From Phaeodactylibacter sp. (GTDB taxonomy: Bacteria; Bacteroidota; Bacteroidia; Chitinophagales; Saprospiraceae), in the NCBI RefSeq assembly GCF_022763345.1, contig NZ_JALEGS010000084.1, positions 1 through 48,767 of the forward strand: a stretch of 48,767 bases of DNA, in the 5' to 3' direction. The position numbers were made by a program, and so were the translations under genes. A model generated the notes under the pieces. The model ran no database searches, was not told the origin of the DNA, and was given only the letters and a program-made list of their open reading frames with translations. Below, one piece after another: positions 26,415 through 35,236 of this stretch (positions within the stretch are counted from its first letter, which is position 1; each line of letters begins with the position of its first letter).

Positions 26415-28325
26415 ATGGCAAAACGGAAAATGAAAAAGCAGGTACCCAAGAGGGCTCAAGCCAAAGCTAAACGTTCGGGCTTTTGGCGGCGCTATGCACT
26501 GCCTGGGCTGCTGTTGTTCGCCCTGCCTTTTTTACTGTACGCCACTACGCGCACGTTCGGCTACGTCTTGGACGATGTTCTGGTGTTGTCTGAGAACAAC
26601 TTCGTAAAAAAGGGGCTGGACGGCATCGGTGATATTTTCACAACGGATAGTTTTACCGGCTACTTGGGTAAACAGCAGGAACTGGTAGCCGGTGCCCGCT
26701 ACCGGCCTTTGTCGATTGCTACTTTTGCGGTAGAGTATGCATTATACGGCTTGAATCCGGGCAACAGCCACCTGATCAATGTCCTTTTGTACAGTCTGAC
26801 CGGGCTGCTGATCTTCCGGTTGCTGGCCGTCCTAATCCCGGGAAAAAAGGGGCAGGCTTGGTACGAAAGGCTGCCGTTTTGGATTGCGCTGCTGTTTGTG
26901 CTCCACCCCATTCATACCGAGGTGGTTGCGAATATCAAGGGGAGGGATGAAATACTGGTGCTACTGCTTTCCCTTAGCACGTTGTACTTCAGCCTCCGCT
27001 ATGCCAAACAACAGTCCTGGTTTGCGCTGCTGCTATCAGGCGGGCTCTTTTTACTGGCTCTACTAGCCAAAGAAAACGCAGTGACTTTCCTGGCGGTAAT
27101 CCCGCTAAGTATCTATTTGTTCACTAATGCTAGCCTCAAAACCACGGCTGTTAGTGTATTGCCCCTATTGCTGTCCTTTGGGCTGTATTTGCTGATCCGG
27201 GTCAATGCGGTGGGGTATTTGTACAATCCCGATCTGGTCGTTTCGGGCATTATGAACGACCCCTACGTGGAGACGAGCGTAGCCGAAAAGTATGCAACGA
27301 TCACTTATACCCTGGGGCAATACCTGAAGCTATTGGTTTTTCCGCACCCGCTCACGCACGATTACTACCCTTATCAGGTACCCATTCTTAATTGGGTGGA
27401 CTGGCGGGTCCTGGTTTCACTTGCTGCCAATCTGGCCCTGTTGGGCTGGGGCATCCGGTCGTTCCGGAAGCGATCCATTCCAGCCTGGAGCATTCTGTTT
27501 TACTTTTCTACCCTGTCCATTGTATCCAATATCGTCATTTCAGTGGGCGCTCCGATGAACGAGCGGTTTGTGTACGTTTCTTCCCTGGGTTTTTGCACTT
27601 TATGGGCTTATCTCTTCCTCATCCGGCTGCCTGCCTGGCAAAGCCGGTATTCATGGGCCAAACAAGCCGGTCTGGGTATTTTACTGGTTACTGCTTTAGC
27701 CTACGCTGGAAAAACCTACGAACGCCTCCCTGCCTGGAAAGATGCGATGAGCCTCAATCGTGCTGCAATTAAAGTGTCAACCAACAGTGCGCGGGCAAAC
27801 AGCTATATGGCTTATTCCCTGTACCAGCGAGGTTTGCAGGAGCAGGGCGCGCAGCAACTGGCTACGTATCAGGAAGCCCTTCCTTATGTGAACCGGGCGC
27901 TGGAAATATACCCGACTTATTCTGATGCACTCACGTGCAAGGGAGGTTTGCTTGGTGGGCTGTATCAGCAGAACAGGGACCTGGATCAGCTGTTGGAAGG
28001 GTTCTACGAGATACTAAGTGCCCGGCATGTCAACTTCATCGATCAATATATGGTCTACCTGAATGGGAGAGAGAATGGACAGCGGCTGGCGCAGTTTTAC
28101 CATCGGGCAGGGTATGAATTAATGGCTAAACAGCAGAAACAATATGCTTTGGCGCTACAGTACCTGAATTACGGGCTGGAGGTAAGCCCGGACAATGTGA
28201 CCCTATTGGAAGATTTGGCAGAAGTCCATGCGCTAGCCGGCAAAACCGGGCAGGCGCAACAGATGGCGAGACGGGCCTTGCAGCTCAATCCGCAATCCGA
28301 ACGGGCAAGGGCTATACTTCAATAA
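26415..28325 (+). CDS. TMTC-like polytopic membrane glycosyltransferase with TPR repeats
   Basis: The ATG at 26415 (MAKRKMKKQ) is preferred to an upstream ATG at 26355, since the 20 extra residues look unstructured. The 636-residue protein has a basic N-terminus, about ten hydrophobic segments in residues 30-430, and TPR-like helices in the last 180 residues. Landmarks are GYVLDDVLVL (an Asp-Asp pair at the first luminal loop, as in GT-C mannosyltransferases), YRPLSIATFAVEYALYGLNP and HPIHTEVVANIKGRDE. These match the TMTC/DUF1736 family. It probably transfers a sugar from a lipid carrier to protein or lipid on the periplasmic face. It converges on the exosortase locus, which could supply the glycosylated substrate. 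Confidence 0.85.
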   Translation: MAKRKMKKQVPKRAQAKAKRSGFWRRYALPGLLLFALPFLLYATTRTFGYVLDDVLVLSENNFVKKGLDGIGDIFTTDSFTGYLGKQQELVAGARYRPLSIATFAVEYALYGLNPGNSHLINVLLYSLTGLLIFRLLAVLIPGKKGQAWYERLPFWIALLFVLHPIHTEVVANIKGRDEILVLLLSLSTLYFSLRYAKQQSWFALLLSGGLFLLALLAKENAVTFLAVIPLSIYLFTNASLKTTAVSVLPLLLSFGLYLLIRVNAVGYLYNPDLVVSGIMNDPYVETSVAEKYATITYTLGQYLKLLVFPHPLTHDYYPYQVPILNWVDWRVLVSLAANLALLGWGIRSFRKRSIPAWSILFYFSTLSIVSNIVISVGAPMNERFVYVSSLGFCTLWAYLFLIRLPAWQSRYSWAKQAGLGILLVTALAYAGKTYERLPAWKDAMSLNRAAIKVSTNSARANSYMAYSLYQRGLQEQGAQQLATYQEALPYVNRALEIYPTYSDALTCKGGLLGGLYQQNRDLDQLLEGFYEILSARHVNFIDQYMVYLNGRENGQRLAQFYHRAGYELMAKQQKQYALALQYLNYGLEVSPDNVTLLEDLAEVHALAGKTGQAQQMARRALQLNPQSERARAILQ

Positions 28326-28507
28326 GCGGCAGAAGAAAAAGCCTGGTTTTCTAATGATGGAGAAGGTTTTAGCTTCAGAACAGTGCGAAACAGAAGGATG
28401 GTACTCTTCTTAAGAATTGATGTTTAAGCCGATACGTCTGGAGCAGGAATTTGTCCTGCTTTCTTACATGATTATGCCGATAATCCGGGTTGAGTAAAAA
28501 AGTGCAG

Positions 28508-29134
28508 CTATGTATCTATTAGCAGCTTTCGCCAGTTATTTTTCCGGAAGACAAGCCCTGCCCAAAGTATGATGACCACCAGCATGTTAATACCCAGTGT
28601 GAGGAATTCATTGATGCCTTTGATGACTGATACCCAAAATTCACTGGCGTGGTAAATATCGGCACTCGGGTTATTGAAGAAAAACGCCAATGCCATGATG
28701 ACCCTGAAAACGGAAAATAGATAATAAAGTAACGTACCAGCAATCAGCCCGACGGCCATCTCTTTGCGGGGTAGAGGGGAGAGCAGTATCAAAGCCAAAA
28801 AGAAGATGTAAAAGCTTAGGAAAGTGTTGTAGAAGTAGAACTCATAGAATTTACCCTGCACCTTTACGGTATTGCGGCCTGCCGATTGCCTGATTTCGGC
28901 CAGTCGTTTTTGGGAAATATATTCCACCTGAATAATGTCAGCGTCTGCCTCGTTTGCCTTCAAATGAAGGTAGACCGAAGGGAAGGTCTTCTTCAGTATG
29001 GCCTCCGTGGGCTTACGGTAGATGCTGTTTAAAGTATGACCAACCTGAGGAATAAGGCTGATGGCGGTCAGTGTACCGTACAACAGGCAAAAATAGAGCA
29101 GATATTTCAGCCCGGCGATCAGGATTGGCTTCAT
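28508..29134 (-). CDS. Membrane protein accompanying the exosortase (XrtH-associated type)
   Basis: This 208-residue protein has membrane segments at about 8-28, 100-122, 128-150 and 175-197, with an extracytoplasmic loop (about 30-95) in between. Its start codon overlaps the stop codon of the exosortase gene in ATGA form, so the two are translationally coupled. The layout matches the small membrane proteins often found beside IPTL-type exosortases. I recognise no catalytic motif. It probably assists exosortase or handles the processed substrate. The pairing is seen; the role is inferred. Confidence 0.75.
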   Translation of the reverse strand: MKPILIAGLKYLLYFCLLYGTLTAISLIPQVGHTLNSIYRKPTEAILKKTFPSVYLHLKANEADADIIQVEYISQKRLAEIRQSAGRNTVKVQGKFYEFYFYNTFLSFYIFFLALILLSPLPRKEMAVGLIAGTLLYYLFSVFRVIMALAFFFNNPSADIYHASEFWVSVIKGINEFLTLGINMLVVIILWAGLVFRKNNWRKLLIDT

Positions 29135-29724
29135 GAGGGGAGCGATTTGACAGTTGCTTTAGTGGCCCAATTCATCCAAATGAACCAAAGTACCACACTT
29201 AGCAACGTGAACAGAATGAATCCACCCTGAATGTGCAGGACATCAAACACTGATTTAGAGAAAAACTTCCCTGAAAGATAGAGTCCTGCAATCCGTAAGA
29301 TATTGGCAACAAACAGGATGGGGATGCCCCAGCCCAGCCCGGTAAATTTCTTTCGTAGGGAAACGGGGAAAATCAGGATGCCGCTGACCAAAATAGCTGT
29401 TGCTTCCAGACCATCGCAGCCGTTTTTGATATTTACGGAAAACGCATCGCTCCCAATCGTCGATCCGGTCACAATAGTATCTTGCCCAAAAAGCTGCAGC
29501 AAGGCATTGCCCAATCTGGCCTGAGCGTTCAGGAACGGGGCCTCCAGGTAGTTCCTGTACAAGCCAGAGTAGTAAAACAGGTAGAATGCTCCCATACAGC
29601 CTGTGAAGCCCAGCAAAAACTTCAGGACCGGGTTCCTGTCCTGAAACCAGGCCTGTATACGCTGGCCGAGGCGCTTAGATTGCTGGGGTGTTTTCCCAGC
29701 CTTTCTACGTTTTTTTGCAGACAT
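29131..29724 (-). CDS. xrtH: Exosortase, XrtH-like (IPTL-CTERM type)
   Basis: The ATG at 29724 is preferred (MSAKKRRKAGK), giving 197 residues; an in-frame ATG nine codons earlier exists. The basic N-terminus leads into about five membrane segments. The exosortase/archaeosortase catalytic triad is intact: Cys103 in NGCDGLEA, Arg144 in NILRIAGLYL, and His164 in FDVLHIQGGF. Exosortases cleave the C-terminal tripartite sorting signal of their targets at the inner membrane. The next gene upstream encodes a protein with an IPTMSEWG signal, which identifies the specificity as XrtH-like. It is shorter than the large fused EpsI/EpsH forms. Confidence in exosortase is high; the XrtH sub-type follows from the partner. 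Confidence 0.92.
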   Translation of the reverse strand: MSAKKRRKAGKTPQQSKRLGQRIQAWFQDRNPVLKFLLGFTGCMGAFYLFYYSGLYRNYLEAPFLNAQARLGNALLQLFGQDTIVTGSTIGSDAFSVNIKNGCDGLEATAILVSGILIFPVSLRKKFTGLGWGIPILFVANILRIAGLYLSGKFFSKSVFDVLHIQGGFILFTLLSVVLWFIWMNWATKATVKSLPS

Positions 29725-29827
29725 GCCCAAAATTATGACATAAGCCACCATTAGAAACTAATGATGGCTTATGATGGAATGATGAACGGAATTTAAACAA
29801 CCTGATTAAGGTGTTCAAATTTATGTT

Positions 29828-31141
29828 TTAGTGCTTGGAGCCACTTTTGACATAATGAACAAGATAAGCAACGATCGCACCGGAAAGCAGTGCACCTGGG
29901 ATATCCGCATTCGTCAATTCGTACCCAAAGAAGGCAATAGCAGCGGTAAATACAGCAGCAATCGCCAGGTAAATGCCTGGAAGCACCTGGAAGTATGCCT
30001 TACGGTCAAATGGCAGGCGGGAACGCTGACGGCTTGTGTAAGCCCCGCCGTTCGCCATCGCTAATGCACGCTGATGCTGTGTGCCGAATACAACGCTTAA
30101 CGTAAAGATAATGAGCGTGAGCAGGATAAGCCCCCATTCAGACATCGTTGGGATATCGGTTGCATCTGGAGAGCAATTATCTGGGCCTGTTCCTGCATTT
30201 GCACTCAGTGAACAAGCAGCATCATCAGAAAAGGCAGCGCTGAGGAAAATACTACCGCCGGAAGCTGGCAGTTGTACACCGGTGAAAGTATAAGAGGTAG
30301 CGCCAATAGAACCTACGCTCACGGATTGGCTGGCACTTGCGCCAGATAAATCTAAAGTACCTGTAGATGGCGCATCCACGAAGTTCACGACAACATCCGC
30401 AGTAAAGAAATCATCAAATGCCACGTCTGTAGTACCATTGTCGTTACAAGCTGATGCATTAGCCAAAGCTATGCTGGTGATATTACAACCACTTACCTGG
30501 CTGGTAACAATTGGCGCATACCGCCATGCTACACCAGCGGAGATGTTGTTGCCCGGGTCCTCATACGTTTGCATGCCTACAATGACATTCCCATCGGGTA
30601 CAAACACAGCAGGTTGGGCACTACCGCCCATTCCGCCAATAGAAGCCACAGCAGTACTGCTGGAGTTTGGCGTTGCGGCTCCGATGTCAGCGATAGGTTT
30701 TGAAAAGCCCTGAATGCCATCAATGGCGCAGCCAATACGGACTTCAAATCCAACCAGTGCTTCACCCGTTGCAGCATCGGCAGGCCCATCTGGCGAATTT
30801 CCAGGGTCAGAACCATTAGCACAGGTTACTTCAACCACAGCGCCAAGGGAGCCATCAGCATTTAATTCGCGGCAACGCAATTGAAACTGGCTGAGCACCA
30901 TTGCTCCGTAGCCATTGCCTTCCACGCCTTCATAGCCTACGGCTACATAACCACTTGGGCAATCACAAACCGCAGTGGCTGCGGCAGGAGTTGGGCATAC
31001 GCCCGGGGTGCTCTTGAGCAGTGGAGAAAGTTCCTCTACCGGAGACCCTAAGGAATAAACGGTGGTTTGCGCATCCAAAGTGGAAGTGAGCATTAACCCC
31101 GAAGCCAATAGCAGGCTAAAAAGGAATAGTGATTTTTTCAT
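29828..31141 (-). CDS. IPTL-CTERM exosortase substrate with three-segment C-terminal tail
   Basis: The start at 31141 (MKKSLFLFSLL) gives a 437-residue secreted protein with a clear signal peptide (about 1-24). The middle is Cys-rich and Gly/Ser-rich: CDCPSGYVAVGYEGVEG, then GFEVRIGC, then a beta-rich region with DDFFTADVVVNF. The IPTL-type motif IPTMSEWG is at residues 330-337, followed by a membrane segment (about 338-355). Unlike the usual IPTL-CTERM tail of about 28 residues, 80 more residues follow, with two further hydrophobic segments (about 385-407 and 414-431). It lies 103 bases upstream of the exosortase gene, same strand. It is the obvious dedicated substrate. Confidence 0.92.
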   Translation of the reverse strand: MKKSLFLFSLLLASGLMLTSTLDAQTTVYSLGSPVEELSPLLKSTPGVCPTPAAATAVCDCPSGYVAVGYEGVEGNGYGAMVLSQFQLRCRELNADGSLGAVVEVTCANGSDPGNSPDGPADAATGEALVGFEVRIGCAIDGIQGFSKPIADIGAATPNSSSTAVASIGGMGGSAQPAVFVPDGNVIVGMQTYEDPGNNISAGVAWRYAPIVTSQVSGCNITSIALANASACNDNGTTDVAFDDFFTADVVVNFVDAPSTGTLDLSGASASQSVSVGSIGATSYTFTGVQLPASGGSIFLSAAFSDDAACSLSANAGTGPDNCSPDATDIPTMSEWGLILLTLIIFTLSVVFGTQHQRALAMANGGAYTSRQRSRLPFDRKAYFQVLPGIYLAIAAVFTAAIAFFGYELTNADIPGALLSGAIVAYLVHYVKSGSKH

Positions 31142-31162
31142 CGGTGTATGATTTGTTAATAG

Positions 31163-31170
31163 CAAATGTA
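31163..31170 (-). promoter_or_regulatory. Candidate -7 element for the exosortase operon
   Basis: Read leftwards this is TACATTTG, a perfect TAnnTTTG box, 21 bases before the start codon at 31141. A TTG at a good distance is lacking (the nearest is 25 bases upstream), so confidence is low. Confidence 0.35.
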
Positions 31171-31336
31171 TCTAGACAAAATGGAATTATTCTTCCAAGT
31201 GTTTTTGTATTACAATTTAGATATTTGTAAAGGTACGGTTTTGAAAGATATAAAATAAGCAAAACCTTATTTTGTAGCTTTTCTTTTAGTGTAATTGTCA
31301 TGTAAATGCTGTTTGCTAGTGCAATAAATCAAGCTT

Positions 31337-32260
31337 ATGCATAATAATCGGGATGTAAAATTTGGTCAGGAAGTAGCTGGCGCCCTGCAAAACAGCCAAC
31401 CCGTTGTCGCCCTGGAATCCACCATCATCTCCCACGGTATGCCCTACCCCCGGAATGTGGAAACGGCCCTGCGGGTGGAAGCTACAGTCAGGGAAAGCGG
31501 CGCCGTACCCGCAACCATAGCGGTGATCGGTGGACAGTTGCGGGCGGGGCTCTCCGAAGCAGAAATTGAATACCTGGGCAAAAAGGGTACGGCTGTAGCC
31601 AAAGTCAGCCGCAGGGATTTGCCGGTGCTGGTTGCGCGGGGAGTGGACGGCGCAACCACGGTAGCTGCCACCATGATTATCGCAGCGCTGGCAGGCATCC
31701 GGGTATTTGCTACGGGCGGTATAGGCGGGGTGCACCGGGGTGCGGCGCGTACTATGGATATTTCTGCAGACCTTCAGGAACTGGCCCGGACGGATGTGGC
31801 AGTGGTTTGTGCCGGAGCCAAGTCAATCCTCGATTTGCGCCTGACGCTGGAATACCTGGAAACGATGGGCGTGCCGGTGCTGGGCTTTCAGACAAGTGAA
31901 CTGCCAGCCTTTTACACCCGTACAAGTGGTTTGCTTGTGGACTACCGGATGGAGTCGCCGGCGGAAGTTGCGGAGGTACTGCATACCAAGTGGCAGCTTG
32001 GGCTGCGCGGGGGCGCAGTTATAGCCAATCCCATCCCGGAAGCTTTTGCCATGCCGCGGGAAGAGATGGAACGGGTTATCGGGCAGGCGATCGAAGAGGC
32101 AGGGCAGCAAGGTGTTACCGGTAAAGCGCTGACGCCATTTTTACTCTCCCGTATTGAACAGCTGACACGTGGCGATAGCTTGCAGGCAAATATTGAACTG
32201 GTGCTGAATAATGCGCGCTTAGCAGGGGCGGTGAGTGTTGCCCTTAGTGATTTGTCTTAA
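31337..32260 (+). CDS. psuG: Pseudouridine-5'-phosphate glycosidase
   Basis: This 307-residue protein is the full length of PsuG (E. coli YeiN). It reversibly cleaves the C-C bond of pseudouridine 5'-phosphate to uracil and ribose 5-phosphate. Motifs are VALESTIISHGMPYP (Glu27), the GVDGATTVAATM stretch, the ATGGIGGVHRGAARTMDISAD region (Asp141) and CAGAKSILDL with the Lys162 that should form the Schiff base. It is a stand-alone gene; no PsuK kinase or pseudouridine transporter gene is in the window. It may salvage pseudouridine from RNA turnover. A terminator-like hairpin lies shortly downstream, facing the convergent gene. Confidence 0.95.
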   Translation: MHNNRDVKFGQEVAGALQNSQPVVALESTIISHGMPYPRNVETALRVEATVRESGAVPATIAVIGGQLRAGLSEAEIEYLGKKGTAVAKVSRRDLPVLVARGVDGATTVAATMIIAALAGIRVFATGGIGGVHRGAARTMDISADLQELARTDVAVVCAGAKSILDLRLTLEYLETMGVPVLGFQTSELPAFYTRTSGLLVDYRMESPAEVAEVLHTKWQLGLRGGAVIANPIPEAFAMPREEMERVIGQAIEEAGQQGVTGKALTPFLLSRIEQLTRGDSLQANIELVLNNARLAGAVSVALSDLS

Positions 32261-32290
32261 GGGTTATTATGCCTTCACACTTTCAAGTAG

Positions 32291-32329
32291 GAAAAAATGC
32301 CCTCATTGGTCCGTAAACCAATAAGGGCA
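32291..32329 (-). terminator. Intrinsic terminator of the leftward lipoprotein gene
   Basis: tgccctcattggt (32298-32310) pairs with accaataagggca with one mismatch. Read leftwards, the stem is followed by a run of six T (the aaaaaa at 32292-32297). It lies just beyond the stop of the gene at 32339 and also faces the end of psuG, so it can serve both. Confidence 0.85.
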
Positions 32330-32338
32330 CCCGAGGGA

Positions 32339-33331
32339 TTAATCCACCCTTTCAAATACTAATGAACCGCCCGTAGCCCCAATGGCAGTGTATTCCAAAG
32401 TAGTTGTATTCGCCCTGATAACCAGGTTGCACTGTGCATCATACTGACCTTTTTCGATAAAGCAAAAGCCTTCGGGAGCCGTGCCGGTCACCGCACAAGC
32501 TTCCGAACGGCAGCCGGGATCCGCCTCAATCGTTGAGGAATAAGTCAGCCGCTGATTGTTGTAATGGCTGATTTGGTCACCCTCGATAATGATTTCGTAT
32601 CCTTCGTCGGTTGTCGAGCGCCAGCCGCCCTGCATCATGGCCATCAGATTGGGTAAAGGATCGCTGAGCGTAATCTCACTGACGCTTGCTTTTACGGGTT
32701 TTAATGCCGGGTTGTCGCTGCTCAGCGTGACATCGCCGACGAGCTCCATGGCGGTCTCACCGCCTGCACCTGGCTCAAAACGGATGCTCAGCCCCTGACC
32801 GGTGAGTTTTCCACCCTTCCAGTCGCTGACGTAGCCACCGTAGTCCCAGCCAAAGCCGTACAATTCAAACGGTTCGCCATTGAGTTCCTGCATTTCCTCA
32901 AGAGTAGTACCAATGGTAATACCGTTGGGGGTTGACCAGTCAGATTGCCCGTCCTTGCCATAGATGCTAACATAGCTGGGGCGATCGGAACCCATTGCCG
33001 CATCCCAGTACAAATCCACTTGGTTTTTGCTATCTTTAAACAGGACAATGCCTGGCTCAAAAATACCCTCGCCCAGGTGAATGCTGTCTTCCAGTGCAAA
33101 GTCACCATAAGCTTCCAATACATCAGCGGCAGTAGCGGATTTCAGGTCAACAAGACCTACACGTGTGCCAGGGACCATTGTGAAATCGAGCCTTGGGTCT
33201 GCTTCAGTAGTTACAGCGGTGGTGTCCTGCTGATCAGATGCCACAGCGCCTTCTGAGGAGCAGGACTGGCAATTGGTAAGCCCTAAGACAAGCAGGAAAA
33301 TGTACAGCGTAGTGAGTAGTGGATGCTTCAT
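32339..33331 (-). CDS. Lipoprotein of unknown function
   Basis: This 330-residue lipoprotein has a lipobox at LGLTNC (Cys21), then an acidic, Ser/Thr-rich linker (about 22-50). The first half contains GTTLEEMQELNGEPFELYGFGWDYGG (WDYGG at about 164-168), a repeated pattern of Bacteroidota lipoproteins that I have no name for. A C-terminal part (about 245-330) is a small lipocalin-like beta-barrel with four Cys, possibly two disulphides (CRSEACAV... CFIE... CNL). It lies 90 bases downstream of the small protein gene in the same orientation and has its own terminator. Predicted at the membrane; function unknown. Confidence 0.8.
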   Translation of the reverse strand: MKHPLLTTLYIFLLVLGLTNCQSCSSEGAVASDQQDTTAVTTEADPRLDFTMVPGTRVGLVDLKSATAADVLEAYGDFALEDSIHLGEGIFEPGIVLFKDSKNQVDLYWDAAMGSDRPSYVSIYGKDGQSDWSTPNGITIGTTLEEMQELNGEPFELYGFGWDYGGYVSDWKGGKLTGQGLSIRFEPGAGGETAMELVGDVTLSSDNPALKPVKASVSEITLSDPLPNLMAMMQGGWRSTTDEGYEIIIEGDQISHYNNQRLTYSSTIEADPGCRSEACAVTGTAPEGFCFIEKGQYDAQCNLVIRANTTTLEYTAIGATGGSLVFERVD

Positions 33332-33421
33332 AAATCTGTTCAGTTTGAGAATGATGTATAATGCGCTGCAAGTGGAGGGGAAAGCAGCGCATCAAAAATA
33401 CATCACCCAACTATGAAGACC

Positions 33422-33730
33422 CTATTTGTGCTGCTTAAATTTTTCCAGTAGTTGGGGAGAAACGTTATCTGTGCCGTACATTCCGTCCTCTTCGATCAGG
33501 GTGCCGTTATCATTACTATCTGTCTTGATGAGGAATAGTGTGGAGCGTGTATTAGGGCTACTGTCTGCACCTTCAAAGTGGAGCACCTGCTCTACCTCAA
33601 AGTGGTCAGGGGTGAATGCCTTGTTTAAGTCTTCGCAATAAATGCGGTCGCGCTTTAGGGTAAATTCGTGGTCGTATCCCTCTTTTTTCAGGGTCTGGGT
33701 AGCTTCTACCAGGTTATCAAAATGTCGCAT
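33422..33730 (-). CDS. Small conserved protein (of the kind mislabelled PRPP synthetase)
   Basis: This 102-residue soluble protein has the pattern (VEATQTLKKEGYDHEF, then HFEVEQVLHFEG, then DSNDNGTLIEEDGMYG) of a small Bacteroidota family. Database entries for that family are often labelled phosphoribosylpyrophosphate synthetase, which it cannot be at this length and without the PRPP loop. It lies 42 bases downstream of the RlmI-like gene and may be co-transcribed. Its function is unknown. Confidence 0.75.
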   Translation of the reverse strand: MRHFDNLVEATQTLKKEGYDHEFTLKRDRIYCEDLNKAFTPDHFEVEQVLHFEGADSSPNTRSTLFLIKTDSNDNGTLIEEDGMYGTDNVSPQLLEKFKQHK

Positions 33731-33772
33731 TGGCTTTTCTGGTAAAACGGCTGTTTCGGGACCATGTTCGCC

Positions 33773-35002
33773 CTACTGTTGAGCTTCCATGTAAATGGCT
33801 TTCAGGTAGGCCCCTTCCGGGAAACCAATGGGGTGGTCTGTATCGTGGTAGGTGCGCCTGCTTTCGCGGAATTGTCGGGGGTGATTGTCCAGCACTTCCA
33901 GTACGGCTTCAAAAAAGGCCGCAGCTGTAATGCGGCTTGAACAGGAAGCGAGGAGGAGCAACCCATTCGGCGCGACAATTCCGGCTGCCAGTGTAGCAAG
34001 TTGACGGTAAGCCTGTAGGGCTTTTTCCCGTTCACTGCGTTGTTTGGCAAAAGACGGTGGGTCAACGATGACAATATCAAAGCGCTGCCCGGTTTGGCTC
34101 AGCTGCTCCATCTGCTCAAAGGCATCGCCGGCTAGTGTCCGGTGGCGGCCTTGCAAATGATTTAGGGCTACGTTTTGGGCAGCCATCTCGAGGGCTTGCG
34201 CGCTGATGTCCAGGCTGGTTACGGCTGTTGCGCCTCCTGCCAGAGCGTGTACGGAAAAGCCTCCTGCATATGCGAAGACGTCAAGAACGGTTTTCTCTTT
34301 CGCCAGTTCTCCAATGCGTTTTCGGTTGTGCCGGTGATCGAGGAAATAGCCGGTTTTATGGCCCTTTACCACATTAGCGGAAAACAACAGCCCGTGTTCC
34401 CGAAATAGAACTTCCTCCTTTTCCAGCGTGCCGTGAATAACCTGACCGTCAGACAATCCGTAGCAAAGATCAGGGCGGGCCTGTAGGTTGCGGCTCAGCC
34501 GAAGGACGACAGTGGTGCATTCGCTCAAACGGAGCAGCGGGGGCAGTACCGCTTTTAAATAAGGCAGCCAGATAAACGAATAAAGCTTGAGGACCAGCAC
34601 CTGATCGTACACATCTGCTACGAGGCCCGGCAGCCCGTCATTCTCACCGTATAGGAACCGGTAGCTGTTGGTATCGGTTTCCAGGAGGGGCTTCCGCCGT
34701 TCATAGGCTGACTCGATTTTGCCTGAGAACCAAAGGGCATCAATCCGCGCTGGCTGACCGAACTGCAGGGCTTTAATCCGTATAGGAGAGTGGGGGTCAT
34801 ACAAACCTGCTGCCAGAAATTTATCCTTTTTACGGTCAAAAATAATCACCAGGCTGCCAGCTATGCCTTTGGTATTTTGTTTAGTAATGGCTTCCTCAAA
34901 AACCCAGGGATGCTCCCGCCGCAGGGCGCGCTCTGCGGCCGGCTTGACTTGGATGGCCAGTCGTTGGGCAGGTGGGTTTGGCAAATGTGCTAATGTGTCC
35001 AT
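33773..35002 (-). CDS. Class I rRNA large-subunit methyltransferase, RlmI-like (COG1092)
   Basis: The start at 35002 (MDTLAHLPNPPAQRL) is preferred; an in-frame ATG 75 bases upstream adds a poor extension. The 409-residue protein has an N-terminal PUA-like domain (about 15-90, with HPWVFEEAI), a central region, and an SAM-binding Rossmann domain. Motifs are VLDVFAYAGGFSVHAL (SAM loop), TSLDIS, and the catalytic VDPPSFAK followed by LLASCSS, whose Cys is the position used by m5C methyltransferases. RlmI makes m5C1962 in 23S rRNA; close relatives in Bacteroidota may have other sites. Soluble and cytoplasmic. The small downstream gene is probably in the same transcript. Confidence 0.93.
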   Translation of the reverse strand: MDTLAHLPNPPAQRLAIQVKPAAERALRREHPWVFEEAITKQNTKGIAGSLVIIFDRKKDKFLAAGLYDPHSPIRIKALQFGQPARIDALWFSGKIESAYERRKPLLETDTNSYRFLYGENDGLPGLVADVYDQVLVLKLYSFIWLPYLKAVLPPLLRLSECTTVVLRLSRNLQARPDLCYGLSDGQVIHGTLEKEEVLFREHGLLFSANVVKGHKTGYFLDHRHNRKRIGELAKEKTVLDVFAYAGGFSVHALAGGATAVTSLDISAQALEMAAQNVALNHLQGRHRTLAGDAFEQMEQLSQTGQRFDIVIVDPPSFAKQRSEREKALQAYRQLATLAAGIVAPNGLLLLASCSSRITAAAFFEAVLEVLDNHPRQFRESRRTYHDTDHPIGFPEGAYLKAIYMEAQQ

Positions 35003-35205
35003 GTGGCAAAGGTAGGCACTGCCCGTTCTATTCCGATAGGCACATCGCAGGTTTATTGAACAAAACGGATGCTGCATCCGCTTCAGGAACTGTTAAATCT
35101 TAACAATTTTAAGATTCTTCAGCTTGCGGCAGTTAGCAGGCTATTAAATTGCCCGGCTTTGCGTTAACCCTCCGTTAAAGCCCTGCATCGTATGGGTAAA
35201 GCCCC
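35003..35205. other. Gap with small dyads upstream of the envelope operon
   Basis: Two short dyads are visible, cggatgctgcatccg (near 35068-35082) and aatctta...taagatt (near 35096-35115). The region also contains the divergent start of the RlmI-like gene. No gene is seen. Confidence 0.5.
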
Positions 35206-35213
35206 TATATTTG
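35183..35213 (+). promoter_or_regulatory. Candidate promoter of the LpoB operon
   Basis: The -7 box TATATTTG (35206-35213) is perfect. CTG at 35183-35185, 20 bases upstream, approximates the -33 TTG. It lies 23 bases before the start at 35237. Confidence 0.5.
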
Positions 35214-35236
35214 AAGTGTAATCAAAAACAAAAGCC

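Noticed and set aside
33422..33730. PRPP synthetase
   Set aside because: Only 102 residues, with no PRPP-binding loop; the label is a database habit for this small family.
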